From Sipunculus nudus (taxonomy: Eukaryota > Annelida > Sipuncula > Golfingiida > Sipunculidae): a DNA stretch of 64,000 nt. The stretch lies in contig CM049321.1 of NCBI GenBank assembly GCA_026874595.1, positions 45,999,797 through 46,063,796 on the forward strand, read 5' to 3'. This document shows, piece by piece, positions 12,401 through 20,440 of this stretch (its first letter is position 1; the number at the start of each line of letters is the position of its first letter). The notes beneath the pieces were generated by a model that was not told the origin of the DNA, searched no databases, and saw only the letters and a program-made list of their open reading frames with translations. The position numbers and the translations under genes were made by a program.

Positions 12401-15400
12401 TTTTTGTTTGAATCCAAGCCATACTGTAACGACATTATAATGACAAATCTTCTGATTCATAATAATATTTTCGTGATTACGATGATAGTTTATATGAGAT
12501 ATATGATCCTTAAGACAGAGTCAACTGATAAGGATAATTTATTCATTAGAATGATGACACACTTAAAGTGAGCCTTTATCATCCGTGCATGAAACAATAG
12601 ATTTTTCCTATGTAGCCGAGATCAAATGAAAAATCACCAAGAAAATTGTTATGTGTTGCGATTGACATTTCAATAGTTACGTATGCAGTTGTTACTTCTC
12701 AGTTCTTTGTTGACAATTATTTTTTTATTTTTACCCAGATTCAAAAGCATAATAGAGATAAACAAGAAAAGGTGTCTCTTGAGCAGTATGTGTTGCATAA
12801 ACAGAAACATTCTTCAAAATGACAAGATATATATATTTATGAATTCAAATACAGACATAACGTTTAACAGGAGGTTAAATTACAATGAAGCAATGTGTGT
12901 CAGGCATTCGCTCAGACATTCACCATTTCCATGGTGCAGATTGGGGAAACAAACAAAGAACACAATAATGGCACCAAAGTCTTATTTTCCCATTATTAAT
13001 ATATAACCTAAAGATTTACTAATCATAAAGCACGGTCATTACCTGCTTTGGAAATTGGAGCTGTCAGGTTATTTTGTACCTTTGGAGTGGATATGTATGG
13101 AGCTCAAGAAATTTAAAAAATCATATCATATTATATAATGTGAGATTCAAAGAAAATGCGTGCCAACATGTTTCAAATCTAACAAGAGCTGTTAGTGCAG
13201 GGTTTGTTGTAAGAGCAGTTAAAACTTCGATAAAAGCACCGAATAGGAAATGGATTTCCCTTTTAACATATCGCTTGCAAAAAAGTTAGAAAATTAGATG
13301 CCTGAATGTTGGTGAGGGTATTTATTTAATATTTTGGTGATTGAGAGAGACATTGAAACACGCAATATTATGCAAATTAGTTGAATTATTGAGCAAAAAA
13401 GTCATTTGTGTAATAAATAATATCGTGTTATGCAAGGTGTAATAGATATAAACAGGTCGAGAAGTCATGAAAAAAGTTGCGAGGTTTTATTGTCTATAAT
13501 GTGTAAAAGCCACATACAAATGTTGTTTCACCCTGAAAAAAATGAAGTCATGCGCCATTCATAGAAAGCTTTATATCTCATTAAACATTCTGTAGGTAAC
13601 TGTTCTTTTATAAGCATGGACCTTACAATTCAGATTCCCTTGATGGTTCCTGCTCACACACATTGCAACATTGCTGAAATTTTTAAAACTGAAACTGCTT
13701 TCTTAATACAGAAGTTGAGCGGCTTATTCCTATATTGATGTTTGTCTATTTCATAGAGGGATTTTTATAGGCTCCAATGTGCAAAACCACCTGTTCCTCG
13801 TTTTATTTTTGCTCCCATGTGTCAACTGCCTGACGGCTAACATTACAAATACTGACCCTTTATGAAAGCATGAGTAATAGGTGGCATGTTCAAATGTTTA
13901 TTTTTTACTTTGAACCATTTTTAAGGTCATTCTTCACGTTGCCTGTTGCCTATTTTCTCTCACTTATGGGCGATGGCGGGTGGAGAGCTTCCCTCTGATC
14001 ACTCACCCATGGGTTTTAATTGAAAATAACAAAAATTGAACCGCTCTCTGAACTTGACAAGGTTATTGGATCTGAAACAGTCTTAATTGGACTTTGTTGT
14101 AAAATTATGAGAAATTATCCTTAACCAGAGAAATAATTATGCAAAAATGTACACAATAACAGCCACCTTACCCGGTTCACCAGTTCGCAGATTCTGTCGA
14201 ATAGCTACGTGTTTGATCACAGAGTTACTGAAGCTGCCGATTGGCATCGTTACCCTTCCTTCCAGAACATAACAGGCATGGACAGCCGTGTCAAACCTCC
14301 CGTTGATATCCGTTGGGTGGTGGTAACATTTCTTTAGCAGGTCATTTCCATGCCAACCCTTTGGGCAATAAGGTGCCCCTGAAATATCAAACCAAACCTA
14401 TTAACTGTTTTATTTACTTTGTCAGCTGAAAGAATTTGAAAATAGAGTTTAATATATCCCTTTAGGGAGATCCTGCCGTGTAGAAATGGATCATGGGAAG
14501 GGCGGAATATCAGTTACGTCAGAATTTCTTTCTCGAATACACTCTCATAATTAACTGTGCACACCAAGACGGGGGGGGGGGAATTGGGTAACGAAGAGCA
14601 AGACGTGAAACAAGAGTCCCAAAAGAGCAAATACTAGAGATCAGTGTTACCAGCTGGAATAGACAGGCATAGCACGGCTAGACCGTACAAGCACAAGAGT
14701 GCTTTACTCAAAAGGTAGGATGATGCTGAAATTAATTGAAATGAAGATAACAGTTTGACTGGCAAGACTGGACTGGAACAGAAAGCTTGCAGCACTCCAA
14801 ACAAGAACAGTACCAGGACAGCAGGCCTATCGGGGCTATAACAGCTATCAGCAGACCTAGTCGCTCGGAGTGTTAAATCCAGTCAGGTTCTTTGAAGGTA
14901 TCTCCCCCTGAGATCGAGAACTCGATTTATATAATTTCACCCAGTGGTAGGTTTGATGTAGTGTTTTTTTACGTTTCTATGGTTCAGAGCAGGATCTGTC
15001 CAAATTAGTGCATTTAAAACATGAAATTATAACAAACTTACGTCATAAATTTACCTATTGATTTGAATAAGTAACGAAAAAGTATGTGTATGTCTATATC
15101 AAATGAGTAAAAACGGAAACAAAGCTCTAACTGGCATATCAGAATCACATCAGAAAAACACAAGGTCACCAAATAATATCCGATAAACGAACGACAAAGC
15201 AGCCCGGCTTTATAATAATAGTGCTCCCTATTCTCTATGCAAGCACATACGCACAAAGGCCCTTAAAATTGTAAAGCATTAATCACAATAGATGTATTAT
15301 TATAATAGAGTTAGGACCTCTATGTCCTGTTATTCTACACCATCATATAAATATAAATCCCAATTACCTTTAGTTAGCTTCACTCGGACCGACTTCCTGT

Positions 15401-18400
15401 AACAGATGAAGGGCAGCCTCTCCTCACAGCTAGCCATCATCAGTTCGACGTGGGGCGATGTTCTGTTCTTCAGCATCCCCTTCACACAGTCCCCCCTCAG
15501 GGACGGGTGGCCGTCCCTCCATTTGATCAAACCGCCGCTATAACACCAGGGCAAAGGATACAGTGTCCTGTCATTTTAATACTACTTAATATTTAACACA
15601 ACATTAATGTAGTATAGGAATATTTCAGTTCCAGTACGGTTGCACCAATGCATGAGCATACTGCGAAACTATCCCTTTTGTCCCGAAAAAATAAAGTCCT
15701 TGATAGTACACAGGGTGCAGTAAGAACGTTAAAAAGAACGGTAAAACCAGCGGTTTTAATAACTTCTGTTCATGTATGTGGACCAGTTGGTTTACACTGG
15801 TCCAGGGATTACGTAGCTTCGGTTAGGATAGGAAGTTAGTTCACAAGCGAGCGTTGGAAAGAGGGGGGGGGGGGGGGGGATTGTGCCTAAAAAGGTTTGA
15901 GGGGAACGGTTAGGAGACGAAGGCTCTTTAAAATAAGCTTAACCATTTAAGTGACCTCGACCATAAATTTGTTAATTCAGAGTGAACGTAACACAAATAT
16001 GATAAGTCATGAAAGACAGGTGGGTAGATTGTTCCTATACCTTGTATGACTGAAACTGACTATTATCTTTGATTATTGTATCACGTACACTCTAAGAAAA
16101 AGGGGTTCCTGATGGTTCTTTTAAGAACCCAAAAGGTTCTAGATAGTACACAGGTTCTTTCTGGAACTCTTTCCCCTTTAATAGGTTCCAGATGGAACCT
16201 GGAGGCTCGTGGCATGATCATAAGTCAAAAATGAGGTTCTAGATGGAACCCGCGCCTTGACCGGATACCAAGATGATTAAGACGCGCATGCGCAGTTTTA
16301 TTTGAACTAATGAAGTCAACGGTCGGGTTGTTTGGGTTGCTCGATATGTGAGAAGAGGAAACACAGTATATGAGGTAAGACTGATGTTTATGTATAATTT
16401 AATTTTATGTGAAGAACGTCAAAGTTATATGTCTAGAGATTAACTGTCCAGTGAATAAGTCTCTGTCTGCGAACGGAGTTACGTTCAATTAATCTAAACC
16501 TGGACAAAGTCCGATTATAAACATGCTATTGCGTGCAATCGTTGCAGCAAAGTAATAAATGTTCATAGTAACACCGGCCGAATTAGAAACAGTTCCAGCA
16601 TTGTAAAGGAACAGTCACCAAACAAAAGTGAAAATCGGCTTGAGTGACTGAAACTGAACAGGCTGGATGATTATGCATGGAATTCATTCATAACATTAAT
16701 AACCTGTATACAATGTTTACAAGTCTCTATCATTTATTATTTCTTTAGACTGTTCGACAAATCATTTATTGTACATTAGGCAAAAGAATACAAGCCTTGC
16801 TATTTTAAGTTTAGTCAGCAAATGGTAGAAATAAGAGCACTCTTTTGTAAACTGCTGGGGATTTTCAACACTTTGGCCTTGAACCCAAACGGACTCTCTC
16901 AATATAAAGTCACACCCAATTGCACATTGACTGAAGGTGTTCACTAATTAACTCGGTGTTGTATAGTGGGCTAATTATTACAAAGCGTAGACTTTACTTA
17001 AATAGCACATGCATTCCTCTTTGCGGTGACTAGATACATCTGCCTGGCTATTAAGAGAGCAAATGTAAAAGAATTTGACATGAATTTTCATATGAAAAGG
17101 TAAGTTTATATATTGTGTTTTGAAAGTTATTCCAGAGTTATACTTAAATTGTAACCTGTCAATTGGTACCAATACACATGGAATTGTGTATCACAAAACA
17201 AAAATCTAAGGTTTTTATGTCTGTATTTACATCTAATTGTCAGGAACATACAATACATTTTGAAGAATAAGACAAGGTTGCTTATTAATTATATTGATAC
17301 ACCGTTGTAATCCAATGCACACATATGCATTCTATTTTGTTATGTTTATATTTTGTTTTGGAGACCTAAGTATTGGGGTTTTCACTATATATGGACATGT
17401 GGGACATAACTGGGCCTCTCACTGTGTGGTTACGCTTAATTACACATTCGTTTAAGGCGTCCTCTAATTAACCTGGTGTTGCATTGATTAATTACGTGTA
17501 TTACCAAGTACAGAATACACTGGTCACCCATCCATTCTTTCTCTTTGCAGGAACCAGATACATCTGCCTGGCTAGCAAGAATGAAATGAAAAAGAAAGAG
17601 GGCTGACGATTATAATGTGGTACGTTGTTCAGGAGTTATATCTAAATCATAAAAAATGCTTTAATAATGCACATGTGATTGTGTATCACAAAGCAAAAAA
17701 AGAGTTATTTTTGTCTCTGTTAAGCACCTATAACTATATAAGGAGACTACAAATAATTTGAAAGCAAGGTAATACGTATTACAAGGCAATTAAGAAAAAG
17801 TCAGAATAATTCTGCATTCTATGTTACAATACCTTTGTGAAAAGTACGTGTTTATAATAGTTATTGTATTCATCATCTGCAGTTCATATGACTTAACATT
17901 TTTCGTGTCAAAGATATTTCGGGACGCTTCCCAGAACATTATAATGTTAACAGCATCATCATTCAAAATGCAATCCCCACCCAGAGAGGGAGAGAGAGAG
18001 AGATGGAGCGAGTTCCTTCACAGACCAGAAACTTCGTATGTTTATTTATTCTCAACTGCTGCTAACATATTTCTCATCTCTTATTTTTTTAGATCGATTC
18101 TCCGTACCTTTCCTTGCCAAGTACGCATCACACAATTTAGGGATATGATGACACTGAATCAGAGATTAGTTCGACCGTCACAGTGTTTGGACTTTATCGC
18201 CGATCATACAGCTCATCGATTCTATGCAGACATTTTGTTTGAAGATTTGTATACATAGAAACAATACATTTGCCTATGGGGCTGGAATTAGATTGAATCG
18301 CTCACCAAGGCGTATCAGCTGTATATAGCGATACAAACATCGTGCAAGACACTTGTTGCATCACCTGTTGTGTATCGATTATATGTTGCTGCGACTTCAT

Positions 18401-20168
18401 ATATTTTATTTATAATGCAGATAAGTTTTAGTTTTATAATACAGAATTACTACAGAAGAGGACCTGGACTCGCAAGAGAACACACAAATAATTCATCAAA
18501 AATATTCTTGACGTTCACCGGATATCAAACCCACAAAAAAATCAGAACACTGCGCATCCTGGATGTTCTATTCTTATAGGGATGTTGGTGTGTGCAGATA
18601 AGAGAGACAGTGCGAAATATTCAGTTTCATTGTTAGTATATACCAAGAAAACTGAAATTCTTGATGGCAAAACACATTTGCCTGAATTTTAAAAACTCTA
18701 CGCTGAACAATAACAAGGGAATTTATTTAAGTTTGAGAAAACGACTCGGAACTGTGCGAGGTGTTCACGAACTCTGTATAGCAAATGCCAGTTATATCAA
18801 TTACGTGCATTTATTAGGTAATGCTTTTTGTAATTGCTCTTTTTCCACAGACTGGTCTTTACAACTTAATAAAAATGTGTTTCCTTAAAAACTGTTTTCA
18901 TTTTGCCTCGAAGGTTTATCACATTTAAAGGATACAACTATATACATATGACCCTTGCAGGTACCCACCTTCTTTGAGAAATGCTTTTATATATTTTTGC
19001 ATATCAATCAAAACTGTCAAATATGTATGGACATATGACGTAATTAATATATCCTAAACGTATAATAGGAAATCCTATCTATTTTCTTAAATAAAAATGA
19101 ATTGAAGGTTCTATGAAGAACCCTACACATTGGTTACACGAAGAACCTTTTAAGGTTCCCCACTCAGTCTACCGTGAAAAATCTTAGAGGGTTCCCCACT
19201 CAGTCCACTCTGAAGAACCCTTTTGGGTTCTAGTTGGAACCCTTTTTTCTAAGAGTGTGTGTTAGACCTGTATTGGCCCATATAAAAATGTCTCCGTTTT
19301 GCGCATTCTACCTCCTTATAAATCCTACTTAACAACAGAGACAACACTAATATTCAAAACACTATTTAATATCTCTGTTCAGTTTTGCAAGGGCACAGAC
19401 ACGAATGCAGTCTACATTTTAATATAGCTTTTTGTAATGTTAAGAAATAATGCAGGAGTATAAAAAAGAACTTAATAATGTGTTTATACGTTCTTGAAAT
19501 AAATCATCTCTATAAATCCTCTTTACTTGATTGTCACTCTGAAATGACTCACATTGTTCATGAAGAGCTTATTTTAAATCACATGCTTATATACATTTAT
19601 GTACATGTGTCTATATAAACAACCTGAGTGATCGTCTTATAATTTAAGTTGTTTTGCAATAATATTTATTTTATTAAGTGAATTCTCGATCCTGTCTGTG
19701 CTCTTGTATAGCCATAGGTCGTGTAGGTTGATTAAGTTAAAATTTCCCGATTAGTTTATGTTTGAATTCGCGTATAAACATGCATACTGAAATCCATATA
19801 TACCGACACACAGTCAGAAATTCCCGATTACCGCGGCCGGTAATAAGACATACAACACAAAGAGTACATACCTTCATCTACCCTGTAATCCTTTTAAAAA
19901 TATGATCAGTTTCAAGACCAAGGACCGTCCATTCAAAATCATCTTTTTTTGAATATATTACACACCGAGAATGACATGCAAACGGACTAATAATGACCCA
20001 ACATCAGCATATACACAGTAAACAAGCGAAAATAAAACCCACTTGCTGTTAGATGTTGCTAGTGACGGTGACATTCCGTCCCACACAAGCCGTCCTCCCT
20101 GTTTCTTCATACCGACCCAGACACTCCGTCCTGCAGATTATGCACTTCGTATCAGTAAGCAATCTTAT

Positions 20169-20226
<58 letters not shown>

Positions 20227-20336
20227 GGAAAGGGTATACACAGAAAAGTGGTTCACTGGCAGTGAATCACTTTTCTGAGTATACCCTTTCCATATATAAA
20301 ACAATGAACCAGCATGGCTATTCATACATCTATATG

Positions 20337-20396
<60 letters not shown>

Positions 20397-20404
20397 CATA
20401 TAAT

Positions 20405-20440
<36 letters not shown>

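Noticed and set aside
17821-18258. 145-residue frame inside the TIR element as a transposase
   Set aside because: No catalytic motif or known family pattern; composition looks non-coding.
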